Notes: a model not told the origin generated them from the sequence alone. A stretch of 64,000 bases of DNA from Cupriavidus oxalaticus (GCF_004768545.1 NZ_CP038634.1:1054001-1118000); one strand, 5' to 3'. Shown: positions 43,701 through 56,915, counted from the stretch's first letter. Numbers and translations: made by a program.

Positions 43701-44476
43701 ACGACAAGATCCGCTTCCGCGACGTGCAGGCGCAGCCGCGCAAGATCATTTCCGCGCCGACGTGGTCGGGGCTGGAATCGGAAGAGGTCAGCTACAACGC
43801 GGGCTACACCAACGTGCACGAACTGATCCCCTGGCGCACACTCACCGGCCGCCAGCAGTTCTACCAGGACCACCGATGGATGCTGGACTTCGGCGAAGGC
43901 GCCTGCGTGTACAAGCCGGCCATCGACACCAAGACCGTGGCGCCGATGCTGGGCAAGAAGCCCAACGGCAACCCGGAGCTGGTGCTGAACTGGATCACGC
44001 CGCACCAGAAGTGGGGGATCCACTCCACGTATTCGGACAACCTGCGCATGCTGACGCTGTCGCGCGGCGGCCCGCACGTGTGGATCTCGGAAGCCGAGGC
44101 CAAGGAAAACGGCATTCGCGACAACGACTGGGTCGAGGTGTTCAACGTCAACGGCACGCTGACCGCGCGCGTCGTGGTGTCGCAGCGCGTGCCCAAGGGC
44201 ATGTGCCTGATGTACCACGCCCAGGAAAAGATCGTGAACGTGCCTGGCGCCGAGACCAGCGGCATGCGCGGCGGCATCCATAACTCGGTCACGCGCGCCG
44301 TGACCAAGCCCACGCACATGATCGGCGGCTACGCGCAGCTCGCCTACGGCTTCAACTACTACGGCACCGTGGGCAGCAACCGCGATGAGTTCGTGATCCT
44401 GCGCAAGATGAAGAAGGTCGACTGGCTCGAAGGGCCGCTCGTGGAAAAGACAGAGAAGGAAGGAGCAACGCAATGA
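40727..44476 (+). CDS. narG: Respiratory nitrate reductase alpha subunit NarG
   Basis: The catalytic subunit of membrane-bound nitrate reductase, reducing nitrate to nitrite on the cytoplasmic side with bis-MGD molybdenum. It has 1249 residues. The FS0 iron-sulfur ligands are H50, C54, C58 and C93, and D222 in WYCDLPPASP should bind Mo, at the same number as in E. coli. As usual for NarG there is no cleavable signal (a twin-arginine-like remnant is absent). Its stop codon overlaps the narH start (ATGA). Confidence 0.97.
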   Translation: MSHFLDRLKFMSRVKSTYADGHGAVVNEDRKWEDGYRSRWQHDKIVRSTHGVNCTGSCSWKVYVKNGLITWETQQTDYPRTRPDLPNHEPRGCPRGASYSWYVYSAQRVKYPMIRGRLMEMWREARKTMDPVAAWESISQDPKKAVRYKSVRGQGGFVRADWNTATEMIAAANAFTVKKFGPDRVIGFSPIPAMSMVSYAAGARYLSLLGGACLSFYDWYCDLPPASPQIWGEQTDVPESADWYNSTYLMVWGSNVPQTRTPDAHFYTEVRYKGTKTVAVSSDFGEMVKFGDIWLAPKQGTDAALAMAMGHVVLKEFHANGKSAYFRDYIRQYTDMPMLVLLRENQDNAGTLVPDHFLRASHLADNLGEANHPEWKTLQIDDTTGEIVAPNGSIGFRWGEAAHNGGEKVGRWNLEMKDGGSGRPVEPRLSLLSQHDEVVEVGFPYFGGEHDELLRRRVPARRITLADGSTALVATVYDLQMANYGVDQGLGGPNVASSYEDDVPYTPAWQEKHTSVPARLVTQVAREFADNADRTQGKSMVIVGAALNHWYHNDMIYRGIVNLLMMCGCIGKSGGGWAHYVGQEKLRPQFGWAPLAFGLDWSRPPRQMNGTSFFYNHTSQWRHEKLAVDEILSPTADRKRYDGLSLLDLNARSERMGWLPSAPQLGSNPLDVVDAAEQAGKDPVAYTVEQLKSGALQFACDDPDNPANFPRNMFVWRSNILGSSGKGHEYFLKYLLGTQNAVFGDENDAITPSEVNVRPAAEGKLDLLTVLDFRMSTTCLYGDIVLPTATWYEKDDLNTSDMHPFIHPLSEAVQPLWESKTDWEIYKAIAKKFSEIAGPYLGTRKDLVCTPLLHDTPGELGQPFEPKDWKAGECDLIPGKTAPSMTVVERNYADIYKKFTSIGPLLDKLGNGGKGINWNTRHEVKEIGELSHTVTEPGVSQGRPKLETAIDAAEMILTFAPETNGHVAVKAWEALSKITGRDHTHLAEGREHDKIRFRDVQAQPRKIISAPTWSGLESEEVSYNAGYTNVHELIPWRTLTGRQQFYQDHRWMLDFGEGACVYKPAIDTKTVAPMLGKKPNGNPELVLNWITPHQKWGIHSTYSDNLRMLTLSRGGPHVWISEAEAKENGIRDNDWVEVFNVNGTLTARVVVSQRVPKGMCLMYHAQEKIVNVPGAETSGMRGGIHNSVTRAVTKPTHMIGGYAQLAYGFNYYGTVGSNRDEFVILRKMKKVDWLEGPLVEKTEKEGATQ

Positions 44477-46023
44477 AGATCCGCGCCCAGGTGGCCATGG
44501 TGCTGAACCTCGACAAGTGCATCGGCTGCCATACCTGCTCCGTAACCTGCAAGAACGTCTGGACCAGCCGCGACGGCGTCGAGTACGCGTGGTTCAACAA
44601 CGTCGAGACCAAGCCCGGCATCGGCTATCCCAAGGAATGGGAGAACCAGGACAAGTGGCAGGGCGGCTGGAAGCGCAACCCCGACGGCACGCTGGAGCCG
44701 CGCCAGGGCGGCAAGCTGAAGATCCTGGCGAACCTGTTCGCCAACCCCAACCTGCCGCAGATCGACGAGTACTACGAGCCGTTCACCTACGACTACGAGC
44801 ACCTGCAGAAGGCGCCGCTGTCGCAGACCCCGCCCACCGCGCGCCCGGTCTCGGTGCTGACCGGCCGCAAGATGGAAAAGATCGAGTGGGGCCCGAACTG
44901 GGAAGACGACCTCGGCGGCGAGTTCAGCTCGCGCGGCCGCGACAAGCTCTTCGACGACGTGCAGAAGGAGATGTACTCGACCTTCGAGAACACCTTCATG
45001 ATGTACCTGCCGCGCCTGTGCGAGCACTGCCTGAACCCGGCCTGCGTGGCCTCTTGCCCGTCGGGCTCGATCTACAAGCGCGAGGATGATGGCATCGTAC
45101 TGGTCGACCAGGACAAGTGCCGCGGCTGGCGCATGTGCATCTCGGGCTGCCCGTACAAGAAGATCTACTTCAACTGGCAGAGCGGCAAGGCCGAGAAATG
45201 CCTGTTCTGCTATCCGCGCATCGAGGCTGGCCAGCCTACGGTCTGCTCCGAGACCTGCGTCGGCCGCATCCGCTACCTCGGCGTGATGCTGTACGACGCC
45301 GACCGCATCGAGCACGCCGCGTCGGTGGCCGATGAACGCGACCTGTACCAGTCGCAGCTCGACGTGCTCCTCGATCCGCACGACCCGGCGGTGCAGGCCG
45401 AGGCGCTGCGCCAGGGCATCCCGCAAAGCTGGCTCGATGCCGCGCGCAAGTCGCCGGTGTACAAGATGGCGTGCGAATGGAAGGTCGCCTTCCCGCTGCA
45501 CCCCGAGTACCGCACGCTGCCGATGGTCTGGTACATCCCGCCGCTGTCGCCGATCCAGTCGGCGGCCGAAGCGGGCCACATGGGCATGAACGGCATCATC
45601 CCCGACGTCAAGAGCCTGCGCATCCCGGTCAAGTACCTGGCCAACCTGCTGACCGCGGGCGACGTGATGCCGGTGCTGTCGGCGCTGGACCGCATGCTGG
45701 CAATGCGCGCCTACAAGCGCTCGCAGGTGGTGGACGGCGTGCAGGACCTGGACGTGCTCAGGCAAGTGGGGCTGACACCAGCGCAGGTCGAGGATATGTA
45801 CAAGACCATGGCGATCGCCAACTACGAGGACCGCTTCGTGATCCCGTCCTCGCACAAGGAAATGGTCGAGGACAGCTTCAACGACAAGGCCAGCTGCGGC
45901 TTCACCTTCGGCAACGGCTGCTCGGGCGGCACCTCGGATGGCGCGCTGTTCGGCAAGAAGCCGCAGGGCAGCGTGCATTTCGTCGATATGCCCAGGTCGC
46001 GCAAGAAGGCCGTGATGAGCTGA
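44473..46023 (+). CDS. narH: Respiratory nitrate reductase beta subunit NarH
   Basis: The electron-transfer subunit with four iron-sulfur clusters, 516 residues. The first set is C16, C19, C22 and C26 (CIGCHTCSVTC). The 3Fe-4S site is marked by C216, W219 in place of Cys, C222 and C226 (CRGWRMCISGC). It passes electrons from NarI haems to NarG. It starts four bases before narG ends, so translation is coupled. Confidence 0.97.
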   Translation: MKIRAQVAMVLNLDKCIGCHTCSVTCKNVWTSRDGVEYAWFNNVETKPGIGYPKEWENQDKWQGGWKRNPDGTLEPRQGGKLKILANLFANPNLPQIDEYYEPFTYDYEHLQKAPLSQTPPTARPVSVLTGRKMEKIEWGPNWEDDLGGEFSSRGRDKLFDDVQKEMYSTFENTFMMYLPRLCEHCLNPACVASCPSGSIYKREDDGIVLVDQDKCRGWRMCISGCPYKKIYFNWQSGKAEKCLFCYPRIEAGQPTVCSETCVGRIRYLGVMLYDADRIEHAASVADERDLYQSQLDVLLDPHDPAVQAEALRQGIPQSWLDAARKSPVYKMACEWKVAFPLHPEYRTLPMVWYIPPLSPIQSAAEAGHMGMNGIIPDVKSLRIPVKYLANLLTAGDVMPVLSALDRMLAMRAYKRSQVVDGVQDLDVLRQVGLTPAQVEDMYKTMAIANYEDRFVIPSSHKEMVEDSFNDKASCGFTFGNGCSGGTSDGALFGKKPQGSVHFVDMPRSRKKAVMS

Positions 46024-46050
46024 GCGCCCGCGAACGAACCGGAGAACAAC

Positions 46051-46716
46051 ATGCCCCTCTATCCCATCCTCAGCGCGCTGCTCGGCTATCCCGAGCAGGA
46101 ACTGATCGACGCGCTGCCCGAGATCGACACCGCCCTGGCCGAATGGCCGCAGGCCCGCCACCTGCTGGCGCCGGTGACCGACATGCTGCGCGGCGAAGCG
46201 CTGATCACGCTGCAGGAGAACTATGTCGCCACCTTCGACCGCAACCCGTCGCACTCGCTGCACCTGTTCGAGCATGTGCACGGCGAAAGCCGCGACCGCG
46301 GCCAGGCCATGGTCGACCTGATCGACGAATACCGGCGCGACGGCTTCGAGCCGGCCGCGTCGGAGTTGCCGGACTACGTGCCGCTGTTCCTGGAGTTCCT
46401 CGGGGCGCTGAGCGCCGACGGCAAGGAGGCACGCGCCGAGCACCTGCTGGGCGAGGCGATCCACGTGCTGGCCGCGATCGGCGACCGGCTCGCGCGCAAC
46501 CAGAGCCCGTATGCCGGCGTGTTCGCTGTGCTGCGCACGCTGACCGACGTGCAGCCGCAACCGCAGCAGGAGCCGCCGGTGCGGGACATGGACGAGGCGC
46601 TGGAGACCTTCGGTCCGGGCGCCGACGGCGTGGAGCCGCTGCTGGCGCCACAGACTGGGCCGCAGGCGGTGAAATTCTATCCGCGTGGCACGGCGCCGGT
46701 TCCCGCGCATTGCTGA
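46051..46716 (+). CDS. narJ: Nitrate reductase assembly chaperone NarJ
   Basis: A 221-residue cytoplasmic chaperone of the NarJ/TorD type that guides Mo-cofactor insertion and membrane docking of NarGH. It is nearly all helical, with the DPAASLPDYVPLFLEFL-like segment of the family (EPAASELPDYVPLFLEFL here). It lies between narH and narI with gaps of 27 and 45 bases and a GGAGAA ribosome binding site. Confidence 0.93.
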   Translation: MPLYPILSALLGYPEQELIDALPEIDTALAEWPQARHLLAPVTDMLRGEALITLQENYVATFDRNPSHSLHLFEHVHGESRDRGQAMVDLIDEYRRDGFEPAASELPDYVPLFLEFLGALSADGKEARAEHLLGEAIHVLAAIGDRLARNQSPYAGVFAVLRTLTDVQPQPQQEPPVRDMDEALETFGPGADGVEPLLAPQTGPQAVKFYPRGTAPVPAHC

Positions 46717-46761
46717 CCACACCTGGCAAGGCAACCCGAACACAGACATTGGGCTAATACC

Positions 46762-47445
46762 ATGGCAACGCTTCACCAATTCCTCTACGGCATCTACCCC
46801 TACATCGCTGCCGCCATCTTCCTGTTCGGCAGCCTGGCCCGCTTCGAGCGCGAGCAGTACACCTGGAAGACCGACAGCTCGCAGGTGCTCTACCGCGGCA
46901 ACCTGCGCATGGGCAACATCCTGTTCCACGTCGGCATCCTGGGCCTGTTCTTCGGCCACCTGGTGGGCCTGCTGACGCCGGTGGCGGTATGGGACGCGCT
47001 GGGCGTCTCGCACGGTTTCAAGCAAGGCGTGGCCATGGCGGCCGGCGGCGTGATGGGCACCATGTGCCTGGCCGGGCTGCTGATCCTGCTGCACCGCCGC
47101 CTGACCAACGCGCGCGTGTCCGCCGTGACCCGCACCGGGGACAAGGTGCTGCTGCTGTGGCTGCTGGTGACGCTGCTGCTGGGCCTGTCCACCATCTTCG
47201 AATCGGCCGGCCACATGGACGGCCACATGATGGTGCAGCTGATGACCTGGGCCCAGCACCTCGTCACGCTGCGCGGCGACGCCGCCGGCTATATCGCCGA
47301 CGCGCCGCTGCTGTTCAAGGCGCACCTGTTCATGGGCATCACGCTGTTCGCGATCTTCCCGTTCACGCGGCTGGTGCATGTGTGGAGCGGCTTTGCCTCG
47401 GTCGGCTACGTCGGCCGCGCCTGGCAGCTGGTACGCGGACGCTGA
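46762..47445 (+). CDS. narI: Nitrate reductase gamma subunit NarI (cytochrome b)
   Basis: The quinol-oxidising membrane subunit, 227 residues, five helices, with two haem b. Histidines in FHVGILGLFFGHLVG (near residue 55-65) and in the C-terminal part (LVHVW) are the expected ligands. It takes electrons from quinol and passes them to NarH. It completes narGHJI. Confidence 0.95.
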   Translation: MATLHQFLYGIYPYIAAAIFLFGSLARFEREQYTWKTDSSQVLYRGNLRMGNILFHVGILGLFFGHLVGLLTPVAVWDALGVSHGFKQGVAMAAGGVMGTMCLAGLLILLHRRLTNARVSAVTRTGDKVLLLWLLVTLLLGLSTIFESAGHMDGHMMVQLMTWAQHLVTLRGDAAGYIADAPLLFKAHLFMGITLFAIFPFTRLVHVWSGFASVGYVGRAWQLVRGR

Positions 47446-47462
47446 ACCAACGGAGAACCGAC

Positions 47463-48215
47463 ATGCCTGTCACCGTCAACGGCGTGGAACTGCGCGACGC
47501 CGATATCGAACGCGAGCTGGACCACCATCATGACGCGGCCAATCCCGCGAAGATGGCGACGATCGCGGCCATCCTGCGCCTGCTGGTGCGCGAAGAGGCC
47601 GGACGCATCGGCCTGAGCGTGCCCGGCCAGGACGACGACGCGCTCGCCATGGCGCTGCTGGAGCGCGAGGCCGGCATCCCCGAGCCTGACGAAGCCAGCT
47701 GCCGCCGCCACTACGACAGCCGTCCGGAGCGCTTCCGCGACGGCGAATGGGTCGAGGCCGACCACATCCTGTTCCAGGTGACGCCGCGCGTGCCGCTGGA
47801 TGCGCTGCGCGAGATCGCGGCGCAGACGCTGGCGCTGGTGCGCGGCGATCCGTCGAGCTTCGCGCAGCATGCCCGCGCGCTGTCGAACTGCCCGAGCGGC
47901 AACAACGGCGGCCGCCTGGGCCGCGTGTTCCGCGGCGAAGCCGCGCCGGAGTTCGAGCGCGCGCTCTTTGCCGCGCAGCATGACGGCGTCTTGCCGCAAC
48001 TGGTCGAGACCCGCTTCGGGCTGCATATCGTGCGCATCCTGGAGCGCTGCCCCGGCACCCGACTGCCCTTCGATGCCGTGCGCGGCGACATCGCCTGTGC
48101 GCTGGCCACGGCGGCGCGCGACCGCGCCTGGAAGCAGTACGCCAGCCTGCTGATCGGCCGCGCCCGCATCGAAGGCATCGAACTGGAAGGCGCCGACAGC
48201 CCGCTGGTGCAGTAG
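47463..48215 (+). CDS. Parvulin-type peptidyl-prolyl isomerase (NifM/PpiC-like)
   Basis: A 250-residue PpiC-family isomerase. An N-terminal helical part (~1-95) precedes a parvulin domain (~97-205: ADHILFQVTPRVP, then GNNGGRLGRVFRGE). No signal peptide is seen, so it should act in the cytoplasm, unlike SurA or PrsA. In several pseudomonads and betaproteobacteria such a gene closes the nar operon, where it may help fold nitrate reductase. It starts 17 bases after narI with GGAG upstream. Confidence 0.85.
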   Translation: MPVTVNGVELRDADIERELDHHHDAANPAKMATIAAILRLLVREEAGRIGLSVPGQDDDALAMALLEREAGIPEPDEASCRRHYDSRPERFRDGEWVEADHILFQVTPRVPLDALREIAAQTLALVRGDPSSFAQHARALSNCPSGNNGGRLGRVFRGEAAPEFERALFAAQHDGVLPQLVETRFGLHIVRILERCPGTRLPFDAVRGDIACALATAARDRAWKQYASLLIGRARIEGIELEGADSPLVQ

Positions 48216-48244
48216 CGCCGCCATCCTGACCAACGGAAACCGCC

Positions 48245-48952
48245 ATGCATCAGATCGAACATCTACTGAAGGGCTTCGAGCGGTTCCAGCAACGCTATTT
48301 CGACGATGCGCCGAGCCTGTTCGACGCGCTGCGCACCGGGCAGCAGCCGCCCACGCTGCTGATCGGCTGCTGCGACTCGCGCGTGGACCCGGCCCTGCTG
48401 CTGGGTTGCGACCCCGGCGATCTCTTCACCGTGCGCAATATCGGCAACCTGGTGCCGCCCTGCACCGGGCGTCATGAAGGCAGCCTGCACGGCGTGTCCG
48501 CCGCGATCCAGTTTGCCGTCGAGCAGCTGCAGGTCGACCGCATCATCGTGATGGGCCATGGCGGCTGCGGCGGCATCCGCGCGCTGCTGGCGCAGCCGGC
48601 CGACGCCGGCGACCATCCGCCCGAAGAAGGCGACGAAGCCGACTACCTCGGCGCCTGGGTGCGCATCGCCGCACCGGCGCGCCGGCAGGTGGAGCAAACG
48701 CTCGCCGACGCCAGCCCGGCGCAGCGCCAGCGCGCCTGCGAACAGGCGGCGATCCTGGTCTCGCTGCGCAACCTGCAGACCTTCCCGTTCGTGCGTCGCG
48801 CGCTGGAAGCCGGAAGGCTGACGCTGCACGGCTGGTACTTCGACTTGCAGGCCGGCGCCCTGCTGGCCTACTCGCAACGCGCCGATGCCTTCCTGCCGCT
48901 GGTATGCCCTTTGCCCATTACCGCCGCACAAACCGAATCCGTCACGACATGA
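48245..48952 (+). CDS. can: Beta-class carbonic anhydrase
   Basis: A zinc enzyme interconverting CO2 and bicarbonate, 235 residues. Zinc ligands lie in GCCDSRVDP (Cys42 or 43, with catalytic D44/R46) and HGGCGG (H105, C108). It begins 29 bases after ppiC and overlaps the mobB start by four bases, so it is part of the extended nar unit. It may adjust pH or CO2 during anaerobic growth, or supply bicarbonate; the link to denitrification is inferred from position. Confidence 0.9.
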   Translation: MHQIEHLLKGFERFQQRYFDDAPSLFDALRTGQQPPTLLIGCCDSRVDPALLLGCDPGDLFTVRNIGNLVPPCTGRHEGSLHGVSAAIQFAVEQLQVDRIIVMGHGGCGGIRALLAQPADAGDHPPEEGDEADYLGAWVRIAAPARRQVEQTLADASPAQRQRACEQAAILVSLRNLQTFPFVRRALEAGRLTLHGWYFDLQAGALLAYSQRADAFLPLVCPLPITAAQTESVTT

Positions 48953-49506
48953 ATCCCTTTATCTTTGGCATCACCGGCACCTCGGGCAGCGGCAAGACCA
49001 CGCTGATTACCGCATTGCTGCCGTGGTTTCGCGCGCAAGGCCTGACCGTCAACGTGATCAAGCACAGCCACCATCCGCTGGAGCTCGAGCCCCCCGGCAA
49101 GGACAGCGCGCGCTTTCGCACGGCCGGTGCCACGGAAGTGATGGTGGCCTCGCCCTATCGCTACGCCATCGTGCGAGAGCTGGCCAATGAAGCCGAGCCG
49201 ACGCTTGCCGAACAGGTGGCGCGGCTGCGGCCGGCGGACATCACGCTGGTCGAAGGCTTCCGCCGGGAGGATATTCCGCGCATCGAGGTGTATCGCCCGG
49301 CGCATGGGCGTGCGCCCTACTATCCCTGCGATCCGTCGATCGTCGCTGTGGCGACCGATGCGCGGCTCGACACATTGCTGCCGTGCCTGCCGCTGGACGA
49401 TAGCGGGCAGGTCGGCCGGTTCATCCTCGCCATGCGCGGCCGGAACCATCTGGATCCGCTCGACTCCGGCGCTTTCCCCACAGCGGTGGACATGGTCGCC
49501 GCCTGA
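48949..49506 (+). CDS. mobB: Molybdopterin-guanine dinucleotide adapter MobB
   Basis: A P-loop GTPase helping MobA make bis-MGD, the cofactor of NarG, 185 residues. The P-loop is [12 protein letters not shown] (7-18), and the family's [10 protein letters not shown] and DITLVEGF segments are present. The ATG at 48949 overlaps the carbonic anhydrase stop codon as ATGA. Its place at the end of narGHJI-ppiC-can ties cofactor supply to the reductase. No mobA is in the window. Confidence 0.93.
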   Translation: MNPFIFGITGTSGSGKTTLITALLPWFRAQGLTVNVIKHSHHPLELEPPGKDSARFRTAGATEVMVASPYRYAIVRELANEAEPTLAEQVARLRPADITLVEGFRREDIPRIEVYRPAHGRAPYYPCDPSIVAVATDARLDTLLPCLPLDDSGQVGRFILAMRGRNHLDPLDSGAFPTAVDMVAA

Positions 49507-49726
49507 CGGCGGCCTCCGGCGGACCCGACAGCCCCGGCGGCATGTGCGGGATGCTGCGTCTGTGCGTCGCCGGAATGCCCGCGCCAGTGCCCGCGCCGCC
49601 ACCCGCCTCGACAATTTCCGCACGCCGCCTATCTTAAGGGTGTCAGTACTGGCGCCGCCGGTGCTGCCGACTGCCCGTCCGCGGCAGGCGGCAGTCGCCG
49701 TTTGCCCGGACGCAGGCATCAAGCGA
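49507..49726. other. Gap between mobB and the three-domain fusion gene
   Basis: 220 bases. The open frame of the fusion runs back through it, but codon usage and lack of similarity before the MNEDSPP start suggest it is untranslated. It may hold a promoter separating the fusion from the nar operon. I see no hairpin terminator. Confidence 0.5.
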
Positions 49727-52612
<2,886 letters not shown>

Positions 52613-52657
52613 TCCCTGCTGGCCGGACCGGGCGCGAGCCGCCGACCGCCACATCGA

Positions 52658-52705
52658 CCGTCTCACCGGCCGTCTCACCCGCCGTTTCACCCGCCGTTTC
52701 ACCAT
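52658..52705 (+). repeat. 12-base tandem repeat, four copies
   Basis: CCGTCTCACCGG, CCGTCTCACCCG, CCGTTTCACCCG and CCGTTTCACCAT stand head to tail just before the TerC-like gene ATG (52712). It lies in the leader of that gene, so changes in copy number would change the distance to upstream sequence but not a reading frame. Confidence 0.85.
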
Positions 52706-52711
52706 AAGGCA

Positions 52712-53728
52712 ATGGAGACCTTTGCCACCGCCCCGATGTGGGCCGGATTTTTTGTCCTGGTGCTGGGCACGCTGCTCGTGGACATCTTTGTCCTTGGCGG
52801 CCGGCATGCGCACCGCGTCTCCTCGCGCGAAGCGCTGGGCTGGACCCTGACCTGGATGACCCTGGCCGCGCTGTTCGGCCTCGGGCTCTGGTGGGTGGTG
52901 GCCGAGGACGCCGGCCACGACGCCGCCAATCGCAAGGTGCTGGAGTTCTACACCGGCTACCTGATCGAGCTGTCGCTGTCGGTCGACAACATGTTCGTGT
53001 TCGCGATGATCTTCAGCTACTTCGCGGTGCCGCCGGAACTGCAGCGCCGGGTGCTGCTGCTTGGCGTGCTCGGCGCGATCCTGATGCGCGCCGCGATGAT
53101 CCTGGTGGGCGTATGGCTGATCAGCCAGTTCGCCTGGATTCTCTACGTGTTCGGCGTGTTCCTCATCATCACCGGCATCAAGATGCTGTTCATGTCCAGG
53201 CATGCGCCCGACCTCTCGCGCAATCCCATCGTGCGCTTCCTGTGCGCGCATATGCGGATCACCCCGCAGTATCACGGCGAACGCTTCTTCGTGCGCATCG
53301 ACGGCCTGCGCTATGCCACCCCGATGTTCGTGGTGGTGCTGATGGTGGAGGCCACCGACCTGGTGTTCGCCGTCGACAGCATCCCGGCGATCTTCGCCGT
53401 GACCACCGATCCCTTCATCGTCTTCACGTCGAACATCTTCGCGATCATGGGGCTGCGCGCGCTGTATTTCCTGCTCGCCAACCTGGCGGCGCATTTCCAG
53501 TACCTAAAGTACGGCCTTGCCGTCGTGCTCGCCTTCATCGGCGCCAAGATGCTGGTCGAGCCGTGGTTCCACGTACCGGTGCACTGGTCCCTGGGCGCGG
53601 TCGCGATGACACTGTTCGTCTCCGTCCTGCTCAGCCAGGCCAGGACCAGGCGAGCCGCCGCGGCGGGCGATGAGCCGGGCCGCGGCGGCGCACCGCGCGA
53701 ACGCGAGGCCGGTAACCGGCGCACATGA
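52712..53728 (+). CDS. TerC-family membrane protein (Alx-like)
   Basis: A 338-residue inner-membrane protein, about nine helices, of the TerC/Alx group. Conserved acidic segments lie in membrane helices (ELSLSVDNMFVFAM and EATDLVFAVDSIPAIFA). Alx-type members take part in pH- or manganese-related homeostasis, and TerC in tellurite resistance; its role here is unknown. The C-terminal tail is long and basic (~35 residues). It follows the tandem repeat and precedes the stress gene by ten bases. Confidence 0.85.
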   Translation: METFATAPMWAGFFVLVLGTLLVDIFVLGGRHAHRVSSREALGWTLTWMTLAALFGLGLWWVVAEDAGHDAANRKVLEFYTGYLIELSLSVDNMFVFAMIFSYFAVPPELQRRVLLLGVLGAILMRAAMILVGVWLISQFAWILYVFGVFLIITGIKMLFMSRHAPDLSRNPIVRFLCAHMRITPQYHGERFFVRIDGLRYATPMFVVVLMVEATDLVFAVDSIPAIFAVTTDPFIVFTSNIFAIMGLRALYFLLANLAAHFQYLKYGLAVVLAFIGAKMLVEPWFHVPVHWSLGAVAMTLFVSVLLSQARTRRAAAAGDEPGRGGAPREREAGNRRT

Positions 53729-53738
53729 GGAGCAAGCC

Positions 53739-54164
53739 ATGAACAAGATCCTGCTGGCGACCGACGGGTCGTCCTATAGCGACGCGGCTGCGCGCTACCT
53801 GGCGCAAAGCCCGTTGCTGACCCGCGACTTCGTCGTGCACGTGGTGCATTGCGAGCCGGATGTGCCCGGCGACATCAAATCTTTCATCGATCGCCGCACG
53901 CTCGACGACTGGCATCGCGAACAGAACGAGAAGGCGATGGGCTCGGTGGCCACCATCCTCGGCGAAGCCGGGATCCCGTTCGAGCGCCATGGCTTCACTG
54001 GCTTCGCGCCGACCCGCATCGTGGAGTATGCGAGCCAGATCGGTGCGAGCCTGATCGTGATGGGCTCGCATGGCCGGGGCGGATTCCTGGATGCCATCGT
54101 GGGGTCGGTGGCAAGGCGGGTCCTTGCCCATGCGCACTGTCCTGTGCTGCTGATCAAGGATTAG
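53739..54164 (+). CDS. Universal stress protein (UspA family)
   Basis: A 141-residue UspA-fold protein with a complete ATP-binding loop (MGSHGRGGFLDAIVGSV) and KILLATDGSSYSD at the start, so ATP binding is likely. The ATG at 53739 follows GAGGAGC. UspA genes near nir and nar genes are common in anaerobic loci and often regulated by oxygen; here it follows the TerC-like gene and lies 276 bases before nirS. Confidence 0.9.
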   Translation: MNKILLATDGSSYSDAAARYLAQSPLLTRDFVVHVVHCEPDVPGDIKSFIDRRTLDDWHREQNEKAMGSVATILGEAGIPFERHGFTGFAPTRIVEYASQIGASLIVMGSHGRGGFLDAIVGSVARRVLAHAHCPVLLIKD

Positions 54165-56126
<1,962 letters not shown>

Positions 56127-56131
56127 TACCC

Positions 56132-56161
56132 GCGGCACCGCACCGCTCTCTCGGTGCGGTG
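56132..56161 (+). other. Perfect 12-base hairpin between nirS and nirM
   Basis: GGCACCGCACCG (56132-56143) pairs perfectly with CGGTGCGGTGCC (56150-56161) around CTCTCT, just after the nirS stop codon. No T-run follows. It could protect nirS mRNA from 3' decay or partly terminate transcription, making nirS more abundant than the haem d1 genes downstream. Confidence 0.8.
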
Positions 56162-56193
56162 CCCGGTTCCATTCCCCCAACGGAGAAATCAAG

Positions 56194-56547
56194 ATGAAGC
56201 ACCCCGTTCACCTGACTGCGCACCTTCCTGCGCGCCTGCCCGCGCTGCTCGCAGCCGCCGCCTGTGTCCTGTCATTCGGCGCCGCCGTACCCGGCGTGGC
56301 CCATGCCAGCCAGCAGCTTGCTTCCAGCAAAGCTTGCCTGTCCTGCCACGGCGTCGACAAGAAGCTGATCGGACCGGCCTTCAAGGACGTCAAGGCCAAG
56401 TACGCAGGCAAGAAAGACGGGCAGCCGCATATGGTCCAGTCGATCCTGAAGGGCAGCAACGGCCAGTGGGGCGCGATGCCGATGCCGGCCAACGCGGTCA
56501 GCGAGGCCGAGGCCAATACGCTGGCCAAATGGATCCTGTCGCTCTGA
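56194..56547 (+). CDS. nirM: Cytochrome c551 (electron donor to NirS)
   Basis: A small periplasmic class I cytochrome c, 117 residues. A signal peptide (to ~A38) precedes CLSCH (48-52). The Met ligand is in GAMPMPANAVS (M95 or M97), and the short length matches c551. It passes electrons to NirS. CGGAGA is upstream. Its last bases overlap the nirC start. Confidence 0.93.
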   Translation: MKHPVHLTAHLPARLPALLAAAACVLSFGAAVPGVAHASQQLASSKACLSCHGVDKKLIGPAFKDVKAKYAGKKDGQPHMVQSILKGSNGQWGAMPMPANAVSEAEANTLAKWILSL

Positions 56548-56915
56548 TACCCCGGGGGTGGCGTGGCGCCACGGTGACGGTTCTGGCCGCGGTGCTGCTG
56601 ACCGCGCCGGCAGCGGCGTCAGCGCAGCCCACGCCCACCCGGCAGGCGCAACTGGCGCACTGGCTGCGCGACGACTGCGGCGCCTGTCACGGCATGACGC
56701 TGCGCGGCGGCCTGGGTCCGCCGCTGACGCGCGAGGCGCTGGCGGGCAAGCCGCCCGAGAGCCTCGTCGCCACCGTGCTGTACGGGCGGCCCGGCACCGC
56801 CATGCCGCCCTGGCAACCCTTCATGACGCAGGATGAAGCCCAATGGCTGATCGAACGACTCCGGGCCGGCACTCCGCCGACCGTCGTGCCCGTCACCACG
56901 GCGCCGGCACGATGA
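56529..56915 (+). CDS. nirC: NirC, c-type cytochrome
   Basis: A periplasmic c-type cytochrome, 128 residues, with a signal peptide (to about A32), CGACH (50-54) and a Met ligand at M92 (GTAMPPWQ). NirC can donate electrons to NirS and may help mature d1. The start at 56529 overlaps nirM by 19 bases; longer frames run through nirM in another phase and have no haem or signal function. Its stop codon overlaps the nirF start. Confidence 0.88.
   Translation: MDPVALIPRGWRGATVTVLAAVLLTAPAAASAQPTPTRQAQLAHWLRDDCGACHGMTLRGGLGPPLTREALAGKPPESLVATVLYGRPGTAMPPWQPFMTQDEAQWLIERLRAGTPPTVVPVTTAPAR

Noticed and set aside
40571..44473. A 1300-codon open frame on the minus strand opposite narG
   Set aside because: It mirrors narG codon by codon in the antisense frame common in G/C-rich DNA, has no domain pattern, and narG itself is beyond doubt.
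44359..47379. Long minus-strand frame opposite narH, narJ and narI
   Set aside because: His/Arg/Gln-rich antisense shadow with no recognisable family; it crosses several real genes.
49187..49726. Upstream extension of the fusion gene through mobB
   Set aside because: The extension is the wrong frame of mobB; coding-like sequence starts only at MNEDSPP (49727).
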